In this document: in pieces, positions 1-7,255 of the stretch
Layout of the letters: the number at the start of each line of letters is the position of its first letter
How positions within the stretch are numbered: position 1 is the first letter of the stretch
Assembly: GCA_003973385.1 (NCBI GenBank)
Contig: QNYK01000007.1
Coordinates: 1 to 34,906, forward strand
Length of the DNA stretch: 34,906 bases
Origin: Bacillota bacterium
GTDB lineage: Bacteria; Planctomycetota; UBA8108; UBA1146
Direction: 5' to 3'
The notes under the pieces: generated by a model
What the model saw: only the letters and a program-made list of their open reading frames with translations
What the model was told of the DNA's origin: nothing
Databases searched by the model: none
Translations under genes and position numbers: made by a program

Positions 1-660
1 TGCACGGACATCGTCGAGCGGCAACTGGCTGAGACGGTTGCGATATTCGTTCTTGAAGGCCTTGCCGTCATCGATCTCGTCAAAATCGAAGAAGGTCAGG
101 CCGTTGCTGCCCTCGAGTCCCAAGGAGCGACGGGCGATCTTGGAGATCACCTGACCGCCGGAGAGGTCACCGAGGTAGCGCGTGTAACTGTGGGCCACGA
201 GCAGGGTGGGATCGTTGTCGCCGAGCCAGTGGATGCGCTCGACATACTCCCTGCGAGCGGGTGTGCTGCGCACCTGGCTGTGCCAGTCCTCGCCGTAGAG
301 GTACTCGAGATCGGCTTCCAGCGCGGCCTTGCGGCTGAGCACGGGGAAGTAGATGCGGCTCACGATCGGGTGGTGCTTGTGGCGCTCGAGTTCTTCCTCC
401 AGCGCCTCGTAGACGAGGTACATGCCGGCTTGCATGTTGCCGAAGCTGGCGAGGTCCATGACACCCTTCAAGATGCCCTTGACGAAGTTGGTGGATTCGG
501 CGAAGCGGTGTGCCTGAGCGGTCTCGGCGCGCAGCCTCTTTGCGAAGGTGATCTCTTGCTTGGCGTTGGCGGGCGCGTCGGAGCGTCCGCTGCCGGGCTG
601 ATCGGTATTTTCGCTGGAAACCGTCTCGCGGTCGATTTCGTTGGTCCTGGAGTCTGTCAT
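1..660 (-). CDS. Heme oxygenase (3' end beyond the window)
   Basis: Oxidative cleavage of heme to biliverdin, CO and ferrous iron in the cytoplasm. The ORF is open to position 1, giving 220 residues; the C-terminus is missing. After a polar N-terminal extension of about 37 residues the family fold begins. The likely proximal heme ligand is His51, in the context ETAQAHRFAE. The heme oxygenase signature is at about residues 154-170 (AHSYTRYLGDLSGGQ), which is diagnostic for the family. The ATG at 660-658 is chosen because an AAGGTGG sequence lies about 8 nt upstream and no other start fits the domain. It sits directly behind leader copy 1 (661-765), the same leader type found before the 37-aa gene at 971-1084, so the two genes are probably co-regulated. 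Whether the job is iron recovery or bilin synthesis cannot be told, because the downstream neighbour is outside the window. Confidence 0.93.
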   Translation of the reverse strand, partial: MTDSRTNEIDRETVSSENTDQPGSGRSDAPANAKQEITFAKRLRAETAQAHRFAESTNFVKGILKGVMDLASFGNMQAGMYLVYEALEEELERHKHHPIVSRIYFPVLSRKAALEADLEYLYGEDWHSQVRSTPARREYVERIHWLGDNDPTLLVAHSYTRYLGDLSGGQVISKIARRSLGLEGSNGLTFFDFDEIDDGKAFKNEYRNRLSQLPLDDVRA

Positions 661-765
661 GTTTCACCACCTTGCCGTCTAAAAGTCGCGGGGTGCGGGC
701 CCGCTCTCCCTGCGGGCACTCGCCCGCTACCTATCTATCCGTACCTGGGGGATCACCGGACCGGA
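661..765 (-). promoter_or_regulatory. Structured 5' leader, copy 1 (upstream of heme oxygenase)
   Basis: This minus-strand leader resembles the one at 1085-1186. Shared blocks, read on the minus strand, are GTCCGG, CGGAT, GTAGCGGGC and GACGGnAAGnTGGTGAAAC directly before ATG. Hairpin A is GCGGGC-GAGT-GCCCGC (712-727). Hairpin B is a GCGGG/CCCGC stem (688-704) with CCCGC in its loop, which could alternatively pair with the GCGGG arm of hairpin A. Copy 2 keeps both hairpins at the same places with different paired bases. An AT-rich stretch (TAGTTTT) just upstream, near 765-772, may be part of a -10 element. I do not recognise a known riboswitch class; the function is inferred only from duplication and apparent covariation. 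Confidence 0.55.
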
Positions 766-970
766 AAACTACTGTGGATCGAGAGATGGGATCGAAATTG
801 GGTTAAATCGCTGATTAGTGGCCAGAGACGGGGTTTTACAGGGTCGTGCTCCGTGCAGAACCCGCTCCCCTGCAGCTCTCAATTGCCAACGCCCTCAACT
901 CCGGGGAAATCCGGCAGTGGAGGGCGTGGAGACCCGTTCCCGGGGAAGAGGTCGAGTTCCAGCGGCGCTG
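766..970. other. Non-coding stretch between the 37-aa gene and leader copy 1
   Basis: No convincing coding frame on either strand. It holds one good inverted repeat at 889-927: ACGCCCTC pairs with GAGGGCGT, with an inner CCGG/CCGG pair. On the minus strand this lies shortly after the stop of the 37-aa gene and could end or stabilise its transcript, but no T-run follows it. The part nearest 765 should contain the heme oxygenase promoter; no textbook -35/-10 pair stands out. Confidence 0.4.
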
Positions 971-1084
971 CTAGCCACCAATTCCCAGATAAACGGCCAT
1001 GCCCGGCACTACCAACCACAAGAGGCCCTTCACCGTGAAGAAGATCAGACCCCAGACTCCGAAGCGTTTGACTATTGCTGTCAT
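971..1084 (-). CDS. 37-residue single-span membrane protein
   Basis: A short ORF (MTAIVKRFGVWG start, LGIGG end). Residues about 11-35 form one hydrophobic segment (WGLIFF, LLWLVVPG), preceded by the positive residues K6 and R7, so the N-terminus is probably cytoplasmic. The ATG at 1084 follows leader copy 2 in the same spacing and context as the heme oxygenase start, which is the main argument that this is a real gene. The Shine-Dalgarno is weak (AAAGTTGG). Function unknown; I do not recognise a named family. By association with the heme oxygenase leader it may belong to a stress, iron or heme response, but that is inference only. Confidence 0.6.
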   Translation of the reverse strand: MTAIVKRFGVWGLIFFTVKGLLWLVVPGMAVYLGIGG

Positions 1085-1186
1085 GTTTCACCAACTTTCC
1101 GTCCACTAGACACCGGAGGCGGGTGCCGGCGACCCAGCAGGCTCTTGCCCGCTACAGGGTGATCCGCTTCACCGGGGGGGCCGGAC
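1085..1186 (-). promoter_or_regulatory. Structured 5' leader, copy 2 (upstream of the 37-aa gene)
   Basis: Counterpart of the leader at 661-765. Hairpin A is GCGGGC-AAGA-GCCTGC (1137-1152). Hairpin B is a GCCGG/CCGGT stem (1112-1130) whose loop again carries CCCGC. The 3' block before ATG differs from copy 1 at only a few positions. Just upstream is an AT-rich TAATTA-containing stretch (about 1186-1193) that may be a -10 region, which would place the transcript start near the beginning of the conserved block. The stems change sequence between copies but keep pairing, as expected for a functional RNA. Confidence 0.55.
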
Positions 1187-1317
1187 TAATTATTTCAAAA
1201 AGGATCTGTGGGGGCTGCTAGTAGCGTCTGAAGCCCAATACGGGCCCAAAGACGCCCGGTTGGAAAGGGCCGAGGGAACTACCCTCGAGGAAATGAAGTG
1301 GGCGCTGCCTGGTTGCC
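1187..1317. other. Non-coding stretch with two hairpins
   Basis: No supported gene. Two inverted repeats are visible. At 1224-1255, GCGTCT pairs with AGACGC, with an inner GCCC/GGGC. At 1271-1287, CGAGGG pairs with CCCTCG around a 5-nt loop. The second lies downstream of the FG-GAP gene stop on the minus strand and is followed there by a weak CCCTTTCC run, so it may act as a poor terminator. The first lies near where the promoter of the 37-aa gene should be. Confidence 0.35.
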
Positions 1318-1392
1318 GATGGGGTCGGTGCAGATGGGGTCGATGCCGATGGGGTCTATGCAGATGGGGTCGATTCCGATGAGGTCCAACCG
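1318..1392. repeat. 15-bp tandem repeat, five units
   Basis: Five back-to-back 15-bp units of the form GATGGGGTCGATGCC start at 1318, 1333, 1348, 1363 and 1378, with increasing divergence in the last. The array lies just past the stop codon of the FG-GAP/dockerin-like gene (minus strand). Frames through it give repetitive Met/Gly/Ser (plus) or His/Arg/Pro (minus) strings with no family resemblance, so it is treated as non-coding. Confidence 0.85.
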
Positions 1393-1415
1393 ATCCAGCG
1401 CGGCCGCCATCGGAC

Positions 1416-2840
1416 TCACAGGCAGGAATCTCCTGAATCTTCGCACTCGAGCGTATCATCGGTCGGATCCTGACCGCACGAGCCGACCGGCTCCGGCAGT
1501 GGAGCGGCCCCGCTGAAGAGAACCGCCAGCAAGGTCACCGCATCGGAGATGTTGACCCCCCCATCATCGTTGGTGTCGGCAGCATCCAGACAACCCGGGG
1601 TGAGCCCATCGTTGAAGAGGTAGGCGAGCAGGAACACGGCATCGGCGATGTTGGTGTTTCCATCGCCATTGAGTTCGCCGCGCCTGAAGGCTCCGCTGAC
1701 CGTCAGGTTCAGGTAGTAGGAGACGGTCGATTGGTCGTAGTTGCCGGCGACGATGTCGAGACTTCCATCCTCGTCCACATCCACCAGTTCCAGGCCCGAG
1801 AACGCAACCGGTCCGTCGAGGGTCCACACTTCCAGGAATTCCAGGGCCCCGATACCCTGCAGGATGAGAAACCCGCCGGAGGCGTAGTTCCTGATCACCA
1901 GGTCCGCGATGCCATCGAGGTCGAGATCCCCACCGGCAGCGTGGCGCTGATTCGACCCGGTGAAGATCGGGATCCCGGCCTGGGGAATCCCTGCAGCCAG
2001 GGTGAAGATTCCAAGGTTACCCAGACCCTCCTCTACGGACACGATCTCGGGAAGTCCGCCATCGAGATCGATGGCCATCGTCGACCAGTGAGAATCGGTC
2101 AGCCCGCCGATCGCGCGTTCCTCGGCAGAGAAGTTCCTGTTCCCCTGATAGAGGCTGGTCGCAACCCCACCGCCGCTGCCGCTATTGAAACCGCAGCACA
2201 GGTCGAGGTCGCCATCGCCATCGAGATCGGCAATATCGAAGCTGAGTGGAAATCCCGTCAACGGGACCACCGACAGGCCGTCGAACGCTGCCAGCGGATC
2301 ATCGATTCCTGTGCCCCACGCCACCTGCAGCCGCGAACCGAAGAAATCGGCGGCGATCACGTCGAGGTGTCCATCGTCATCGATATCGGCGACCTGTACC
2401 TGCGGATTTCCGCCTCCCCAGCCGGGCACCAACCGCGGCTGTTCACTGAAAGTTCCGTCGCCGTTTCCTTCAAGGTAGGCGAATTGCCCGCTCAGAAAAT
2501 CGGTAACGATCGCATCGACGACTCCATCCTCGTTGATATCCCCGACATCGACCGACCAGGGCCAGTTGATGGAGATCTGGTTGAAGATGGGTGCATCGAA
2601 GTTACCTCTGCCATCGCCGAGAGCGACGAACATCCCCGAAGTGAGTGACGGCTCCCCCTGCAAGGCGATGATGTCGAGGTGGCCATCGGAATCGACGTCC
2701 ACCATCCGGACGGCATTGATCTTGTCCGCCATCACCACCGACACCGGAGCGGCGAATTCGATGGGAGCTTGCTGGGGATGGCCAGTTGCGGGGATCAGTG
2801 CCGCCATCAGCACGGCGAGAAATTTGTATTGAATGGTCAC
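1416..2840 (-). CDS. Secreted FG-GAP/VCBS repeat protein with dockerin-like C-terminus
   Basis: A predicted extracellular protein of 474 residues. The GTG at 2840 is chosen over an upstream ATG because GGGAGG lies 6 nt before it and it places a signal peptide (TIQYKFLAVLMAALIPATG) at the N-terminus. The body carries repeated Ca-binding loops of the FG-GAP type, DxDxDGxxD (VDSDGHLDI, INEDGVVDA, IDDDGHLDV, LDGDGDLDL, VDEDGSLDI), suggesting a beta-propeller. Near the C-terminus are two dockerin-like EF-hand loops (LNGDGNTNIADAV and TNDDGGVNISDAV), then a short Cys- and Asp-rich tail. The same terminal architecture occurs in the HYR protein at 32945-34906. Ligand and partner are unknown. It appears monocistronic; a 15-bp tandem repeat follows the stop. 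Confidence 0.88.
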   Translation of the reverse strand: MTIQYKFLAVLMAALIPATGHPQQAPIEFAAPVSVVMADKINAVRMVDVDSDGHLDIIALQGEPSLTSGMFVALGDGRGNFDAPIFNQISINWPWSVDVGDINEDGVVDAIVTDFLSGQFAYLEGNGDGTFSEQPRLVPGWGGGNPQVQVADIDDDGHLDVIAADFFGSRLQVAWGTGIDDPLAAFDGLSVVPLTGFPLSFDIADLDGDGDLDLCCGFNSGSGGGVATSLYQGNRNFSAEERAIGGLTDSHWSTMAIDLDGGLPEIVSVEEGLGNLGIFTLAAGIPQAGIPIFTGSNQRHAAGGDLDLDGIADLVIRNYASGGFLILQGIGALEFLEVWTLDGPVAFSGLELVDVDEDGSLDIVAGNYDQSTVSYYLNLTVSGAFRRGELNGDGNTNIADAVFLLAYLFNDGLTPGCLDAADTNDDGGVNISDAVTLLAVLFSGAAPLPEPVGSCGQDPTDDTLECEDSGDSCL

Positions 2841-3065
2841 GAGACCTCCCGCTCCATTGTCGCACGATTCATCGCTCAAGTCCTTTACCATGCCCAACCC
2901 AGATTAGGCCCCTCGGATGGCAACTGGCACATGTGCAGGTAGGGAATCGTGAGAGCGGAATCCACAGCCCTTCGCTTGTTGCCAGATCTGGCACAATTCT
3001 GACCATCGATGATGGTCATGTCATCGACCAGTAATGGGCCGAAACTGACGGTGGCTACGGCTTGC
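2841..3065. other. Spacer between ftsK and the FG-GAP gene
   Basis: This stretch lies after the stop of ftsK and before the start of the FG-GAP gene, both on the minus strand. No frame looks like a gene. It should hold the end of the ftsK operon and the FG-GAP promoter. Two adjacent palindromes at 2980-3018 are its only obvious structure; I see no clear T-run terminator. Confidence 0.4.
2980..3018. repeat. Two adjacent palindromes
   Basis: TGCCAGATCTGGCA (2980-2993) is a perfect 14-bp palindrome. Six bases further, TGACCATC-GAT-GATGGTCA (3000-3018) has an 8-bp perfect stem. They lie about 50 bp past the ftsK stop and about 140 bp before the FG-GAP start. They may be transcription-end hairpins for ftsK or operator sites; the lack of a T-run argues against a simple terminator. 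Confidence 0.6.
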
Positions 3066-5561
3066 TCACGTCTGTGACTGGCTCTCTTCCCACTCTTCCA
3101 TCGTGAGCAAGATTTCGCGCGGCTTGGCACCGCGGAAGGGACCGAGAATCGCCTGGTCCGTCATCGCATCCATCAGTCTCGACGCACGGGTGTAGCCGAT
3201 ACCGAGTCTGCGCTGCAATAGCGTTGTCGAACCACGGCCTGTTTCCAGCACCACCCGCACCGCTTCTTCATGGAGAGCGTCCGCGGGGACCCCGGTGGCT
3301 CCACCGGCTCCATCCTGTCTGCCGTCGAGAAACGTATCCATCTCCTGGGAGAACTGCGGCTTCGCCTCCTTGCGCAGGTGCTTGACCACCTTGCGCAGTT
3401 CCTTGTCGGAGAGGTAGGTGCACTGGGCTCGCTTGAGGATATCTGTATCGGGCGCGAGGTAGAGCATATCCCCCATGCCGAGTAGCCGTTCGCCGCCCAT
3501 CCGATCGAGAATCGTACGGGAATCGATGCGACTGGCCACCTTGAAACAGAGCCGCGCGGGCATGTTGGACTTGATCAGGCCCGTGACGACATCGACCGAT
3601 GGCCTCTGGGTGGCGAGGATCACATGGATCCCCACCGCTCTCGATTTCTGAGCGAGGCGGATGATGGTCGATTCCACCTCCTTGGCGCTCGTCATCATCA
3701 GATCGGCGAGTTCGTCGATGATGATGACGAGATAGGGCAACTGCTTGGGAGTCTGCTCCGCCTCTTCATGACTGGTTTTTTCAGCGATGCGGTTGTAGCG
3801 ATCCTCTTCTTCCAGATCGTTGTAGTCCTTGAGGTTCTTGACCCCCGCCTTTGACAGCAACTCGTAGCGCTGGTCCATCTTTCGAACCAACCACTCCAGT
3901 GCCGCCGGCGCCTTCTTCATGTCGGTGATCACCGGTGTCAGAAGGTGAGGGATGTCCTCGAACATCGAGAGTTCGACCATCTTCGGATCGACCAGGATCA
4001 ACTTCAGTTCATCGGGGGTACGAGTCATCAGGATCGATGTGATGATCGCATTGATGCAGACCGACTTTCCCGATCCGGTGGAACCCGCGATGAGCAGGTG
4101 CGGCATCAGGGTGAGATCCTCGACGATCGGTTCTCCTGCAGCGTCCTTACCGAGAAGTAACGGAATCCTCATCTCCGAATCGTGGTAGACGCGGCTCTGC
4201 AGCAGTTCGCGAAGGACCACCGTCTCTCGCTGCTTGTTGGGAACCTCGATGCCGACGGTCGGCTTTCCAGGAATCGGTGCCACGACCCGGACGCTCTGGG
4301 CAGAGAGCGCCATCGCCAGGTCATCGGAGAGAGCGACGATCTTCTGAACCTTGGTACCCGCAGCGAGACTCAGTTCGTACTGGGTGATGACGGGTCCACG
4401 CTGAACATTGGTGACAGCGGTCTCGATCTTGAAGGAGCGCAACGTCTCCTCGATGAGAGTGGCGACCTGATCGAGTTCTTCCATCCCCTCCTCATGATCG
4501 ACAATGGGAGGCTCCGAAAGAAAGGAGATGGAAGGAGGTGAATAGACCCCATCAAAGGTGAGCTGCTCCTCCTCGAAGGTGACGATCGCCTCGTCATCTT
4601 TTTCAGGACCGAGGCGGATGGTTCGAGATGGTGCTACAGCATCCTCTTGCTCGTATTCCTCATCCTCTGAGTACTCTTCGAGATCCTCTTCCTCCTCGTC
4701 TTCCTCGTCCTCTTCCTCCTCCTCGTCTTCCTCTTCGTACTCCTCGTCCTCTTCTTCTTCCTCGTCCTCGTCGTACTCCTCGAGACCATCTTCCTCTTCC
4801 TCGTCCTCGTACTCGTATTCCTCTTCTTCCTCGTCTCCCAGCAGCAGATTTTTTTCCTCATCGCTGACTTCAGCAGCATCTGCCTTGCTCGTTGAACGAG
4901 TCACCTTCGCGATGGTATCGCTGGCAGCCTGAGAGACGCTGCCGGCGACCCGGCGTGCGACACCCGGTGTCTTTCTGGAAACACCGCTGGCCGCCGTGCC
5001 GATCATCGCCAGTCCCACTCGAAGGAGATTGGCCACCGGCATGCCGGTCGTGAACATCAATCCAAGCGCCACCGCAAGGAAGGCGAAGATGGTGGTGCCG
5101 GTGAGTCCAAAGAAGTCGAAGGTCGCCTGGCCGATGTACATGCCGAGGAGCCCGCCCTTGTATTCGTACGCCGATCCCAGCATCGACTGGTCGGTGAATC
5201 GAAACTCAAGCAAGCAGACGGCAAGGCAGAAGAGTGCCAGCCCGCCCAGCCGTGGCCACCACGACTGTATCCGCACCTGAAACAGCAGCATTCCTGCCCA
5301 CACGGCAAACATCCCCGCGAGCAGGAAGCCGGCGAGTGGGCCGAAAATGTTGAAGTGGGTCATGGCGATGAAGTGCCCAAATGAACCGCAGGCGTTGGAT
5401 GCGCTGCGACCCTGAGCAACGAGGTACTCGCTGTAGAGTGCGATGAAGAAGAAGGCACTCAACGCCAGCAAGGCGAGTGCGAGAGCTTCCTGACCAAGAC
5501 GTTGCGGCTCCTTGCGAGTGCTTTCACGACGTCTTCGCTTGGTGCGATTTGATGTCATCAT
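3066..5561 (-). CDS. ftsK: DNA translocase FtsK/SpoIIIE
   Basis: A septum-anchored ATPase that pumps chromosomal DNA during division and helps resolve dimers. It has 831 residues. An Arg/Lys-rich cytoplasmic start is followed by about four membrane segments (around residues 28-50, 77-98, 105-123 and 145-170). A linker at about 233-307 is almost pure Glu/Asp with some Tyr. The motor domain has Walker A GSTGSGKS near 493-500 and a Walker B region ending in IIDELADLMM near 613-622. The C-terminal gamma winged helix (about 764-820) ends in GPFRGAKPREIL. The start overlaps the coaB stop by 4 nt (ATGA); a second ATG follows immediately. It is the last gene of the tpiA-ftsK operon. The acidic linker is odd: FtsK linkers are usually Pro/Gln-rich. 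Confidence 0.96.
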   Translation of the reverse strand: MMTSNRTKRRRRESTRKEPQRLGQEALALALLALSAFFFIALYSEYLVAQGRSASNACGSFGHFIAMTHFNIFGPLAGFLLAGMFAVWAGMLLFQVRIQSWWPRLGGLALFCLAVCLLEFRFTDQSMLGSAYEYKGGLLGMYIGQATFDFFGLTGTTIFAFLAVALGLMFTTGMPVANLLRVGLAMIGTAASGVSRKTPGVARRVAGSVSQAASDTIAKVTRSTSKADAAEVSDEEKNLLLGDEEEEEYEYEDEEEEDGLEEYDEDEEEEEDEEYEEEDEEEEEDEEDEEEEDLEEYSEDEEYEQEDAVAPSRTIRLGPEKDDEAIVTFEEEQLTFDGVYSPPSISFLSEPPIVDHEEGMEELDQVATLIEETLRSFKIETAVTNVQRGPVITQYELSLAAGTKVQKIVALSDDLAMALSAQSVRVVAPIPGKPTVGIEVPNKQRETVVLRELLQSRVYHDSEMRIPLLLGKDAAGEPIVEDLTLMPHLLIAGSTGSGKSVCINAIITSILMTRTPDELKLILVDPKMVELSMFEDIPHLLTPVITDMKKAPAALEWLVRKMDQRYELLSKAGVKNLKDYNDLEEEDRYNRIAEKTSHEEAEQTPKQLPYLVIIIDELADLMMTSAKEVESTIIRLAQKSRAVGIHVILATQRPSVDVVTGLIKSNMPARLCFKVASRIDSRTILDRMGGERLLGMGDMLYLAPDTDILKRAQCTYLSDKELRKVVKHLRKEAKPQFSQEMDTFLDGRQDGAGGATGVPADALHEEAVRVVLETGRGSTTLLQRRLGIGYTRASRLMDAMTDQAILGPFRGAKPREILLTMEEWEESQSQT

Positions 5562-6223
5562 TCCCCGTTGAAGGCACGGTCCCTGCGGCGAGAAGCGACC
5601 CTTGTGCCGATGAACTCCACCAACTTCTGCGCCAGTTCTCGCTTCGAGATCGCTGGCAAGGAATCAGTGTGCCCTCCGGGTTCAATCCAGACGTAGTCCC
5701 CCATGGCTGCGCCCATGTTCCCCGGCGTGTTGCAAAGTACCAGATCCAGCCGTTTGTTCACGGCCTTTCGTAGCGCTTCTTCCACATCCAGGGTCGCTTC
5801 CAGGGCAAAACCGACCAGCACCCGATCGCCCTTTTCGGCTCCTCTTGCCGCCAGTACATCGGGGTTTCGCACCAGTCGCAGGTTCCAGTCTCCAGCGGAC
5901 TTCTTGCGTTTTCCGTCGATTTTTTCGGCGGGTCGGTAGTCGCAAACAGCAGCGGTGGCGACCAGGGAGTCGACCTCGGACCACAGTTCGACCGAAATTT
6001 CTTCCAGATCTCTGGCAGTGGTGAATGGATGCAGGTGAATCCCCTCGAGGGGAGGGTGGCTGGACACCGGTCCCAGTGCCAGGTGAACCTGCCAGCCGAC
6101 ATCTCTTGCGGCGAGAGCCGTTTCGATACCGAGGATTCCGCTGGCACCGTTGCTGAGATAGCGGACATCATCGATCGGCTCACGCGTCGGCCCTGCAGTG
6201 ACCAACAGGACCGGGGGATTCAA
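5558..6223 (-). CDS. coaB: Phosphopantothenate-cysteine ligase (CoaB), stand-alone
   Basis: The second half of the usual CoaBC (Dfp) protein, joining 4'-phosphopantothenate to cysteine in CoA synthesis using a nucleotide triphosphate. It has 221 residues. The N-terminal nucleotide-binding motif VTAGPTREPIDDVRYLSN is at about 8-25. The AAVCDYRP motif and a Lys-rich loop (KIDGKRKK) follow, then the C-terminal part with LVLCNTPGNMG. The ATG at 6223 overlaps the coaC stop by 4 nt, and its own stop overlaps ftsK by 4 nt, so translation is probably coupled. The two CoaBC activities, usually fused in bacteria, are split here but remain adjacent in the normal domain order. Confidence 0.93.
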   Translation of the reverse strand: MNPPVLLVTAGPTREPIDDVRYLSNGASGILGIETALAARDVGWQVHLALGPVSSHPPLEGIHLHPFTTARDLEEISVELWSEVDSLVATAAVCDYRPAEKIDGKRKKSAGDWNLRLVRNPDVLAARGAEKGDRVLVGFALEATLDVEEALRKAVNKRLDLVLCNTPGNMGAAMGDYVWIEPGGHTDSLPAISKRELAQKLVEFIGTRVASRRRDRAFNGE

Positions 6224-6783
6224 GACAGTTCTTTCGGCAGTACGAAACCTGAAACCACCTCATCGATCTGATCGAGATCAGCGAGACGACCAGGACCCAC
6301 CGAACCACAGGCCAGATGGCCCTCGGCAGGGGCGACCACGACAACTCCGCGCTGCTGGAGCGTGGCAATGTTGGCCTGTACCGCCGGGTGGTTCCACATC
6401 CGATCATTCATCGCCGGACACACCACCGTGGGTCCATCCCAGGCGAGCGCGGTCAGACACACCACATCGTCACCAAATCCATTTGCAAGCCGTGCCAGGT
6501 GATCTGCGCTGGCGGGAGCGATCACCAGTACCGCCGCATCATCGCCGGCACCGATGTGCTCGGGTCGGTCGCCGGTGCCGATGGGATGCCAGATCTCTGA
6601 CACCACTTCGCATCGGGTCACGGCTTCAAAGGTAAGAGGTTGGATGAACCGACAGGCAGATGGAGTCATTCGAACACGCACCGTCGCACCACGCTGGGTC
6701 CATCGAGAAGCGAGTTCGACCGCCTTGTAGGCAGCAACTCCTCCGGTGACTCCGAGGATGATATTGCGGGATTCCCAGCTCAT
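6220..6783 (-). CDS. coaC: Phosphopantothenoylcysteine decarboxylase (CoaC), stand-alone
   Basis: A flavoprotein that decarboxylates 4'-phosphopantothenoylcysteine to 4'-phosphopantetheine. It has 187 residues. It starts with the flavin-fold motif GVTGGVAAYKAVELA, has a candidate catalytic His in the EHIGAG segment, IAPASADHLARLANG, the substrate-clamp motif PAMNDRMW, and the catalytic-Cys motif LACGSVGPGRL near the C-terminus. All key family motifs are present. It lies between rpoZ and coaB, the common bacterial order gmk-rpoZ-coaBC. The gap to rpoZ is about 100 bp and contains a 9-bp triple repeat. Confidence 0.94.
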   Translation of the reverse strand: MSWESRNIILGVTGGVAAYKAVELASRWTQRGATVRVRMTPSACRFIQPLTFEAVTRCEVVSEIWHPIGTGDRPEHIGAGDDAAVLVIAPASADHLARLANGFGDDVVCLTALAWDGPTVVCPAMNDRMWNHPAVQANIATLQQRGVVVVAPAEGHLACGSVGPGRLADLDQIDEVVSGFVLPKELS

Positions 6784-6844
6784 GATCTATCCCTCTTCAG
6801 GAAGCGCATCTCAGGCGATGGGGGCGACGCGGAGCATGCATGAT

Positions 6845-6871
6845 GTACTCAGCGTACTCCGCGTACTCCGC
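6845..6871. repeat. 9-bp tandem repeat, three units
   Basis: GTACTCAGC is followed by two exact GTACTCCGC units in the short gap between coaC and rpoZ. It is too short to carry function on its own account; noted because similar short direct repeats recur in this window. Confidence 0.7.
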
Positions 6872-6882
6872 ATCGGATTCCA

Positions 6883-7227
6883 TCACTCCTTGGTCGGGTT
6901 GAGGAACTCGGACAGTTCCTTGATCCGCTCTTCCTTGACCTTCTTGAGGTCGGAGCCGTAGACACCCTTCTCCTCATCGGAATCACCATCTTTGAGTTTC
7001 CGAGCATCATCGAGGAAGTTTGCCTCGGTGACTTCCAGTTCACCCAGTTCGACCTTGCCCTGAAGTATCTCCTGTACAACGATATCCAGGAGATCTAGAG
7101 AATCGGTCACAACCAGGGGTCTGGCACCACGCTTGAGTTCCACCAGACGCTTTTGCATCAGCGAGGTCAGTTGTAGCTTACCGCCCGTCTTTTCGACGAG
7201 CTGGTCCTCGATATCTACATCGAGCAC
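6883..7227 (-). CDS. rpoZ: RNA polymerase omega-like subunit
   Basis: A small accessory subunit that helps assemble beta' into RNA polymerase. The GTG at 7227 is chosen because GGAGG lies 4 nt upstream; longer frames would overlap gmk and add unrelated Arg-rich sequence. The 114-residue product has the omega-like core (LTSLMQKRLVELKRGARPLV, then a helical DIVVQEILQGKVEL) and an acidic, Lys/Glu-rich tail. Identity rests on that core and on position immediately after gmk and before coaBC, where rpoZ sits in many bacteria. Divergence from the standard omega sequence leaves some doubt. Confidence 0.82.
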   Translation of the reverse strand: MLDVDIEDQLVEKTGGKLQLTSLMQKRLVELKRGARPLVVTDSLDLLDIVVQEILQGKVELGELEVTEANFLDDARKLKDGDSDEEKGVYGSDLKKVKEERIKELSEFLNPTKE

Positions 7228-7255
7228 GGTTCCTCCATTCCGGAGCCGACACCTC

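Noticed and set aside
661-1186. Glutamine (glnA-type) or c-di-GMP (GEMM) riboswitch in the duplicated leaders
   Set aside because: GGACGGAA and GGTAGCGGG resemble short pieces of those consensus sequences, but the rest of each conserved core is missing, so I leave the class unassigned.
1298-1516. Plus-strand ORF with Met/Gly/Ser repeats
   Set aside because: It is produced by the 15-bp tandem array and runs antisense into the FG-GAP gene; no independent support.
2885-3130. Minus-strand ORF of 81 residues across the ftsK end
   Set aside because: It overlaps the ftsK C-terminus in another frame, with no ribosome site or recognisable domain.
4558-4932. Plus-strand ORF with long poly-Ser tract
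   Set aside because: It is antisense to the Glu/Asp codons of the FtsK acidic linker; no ribosome site.
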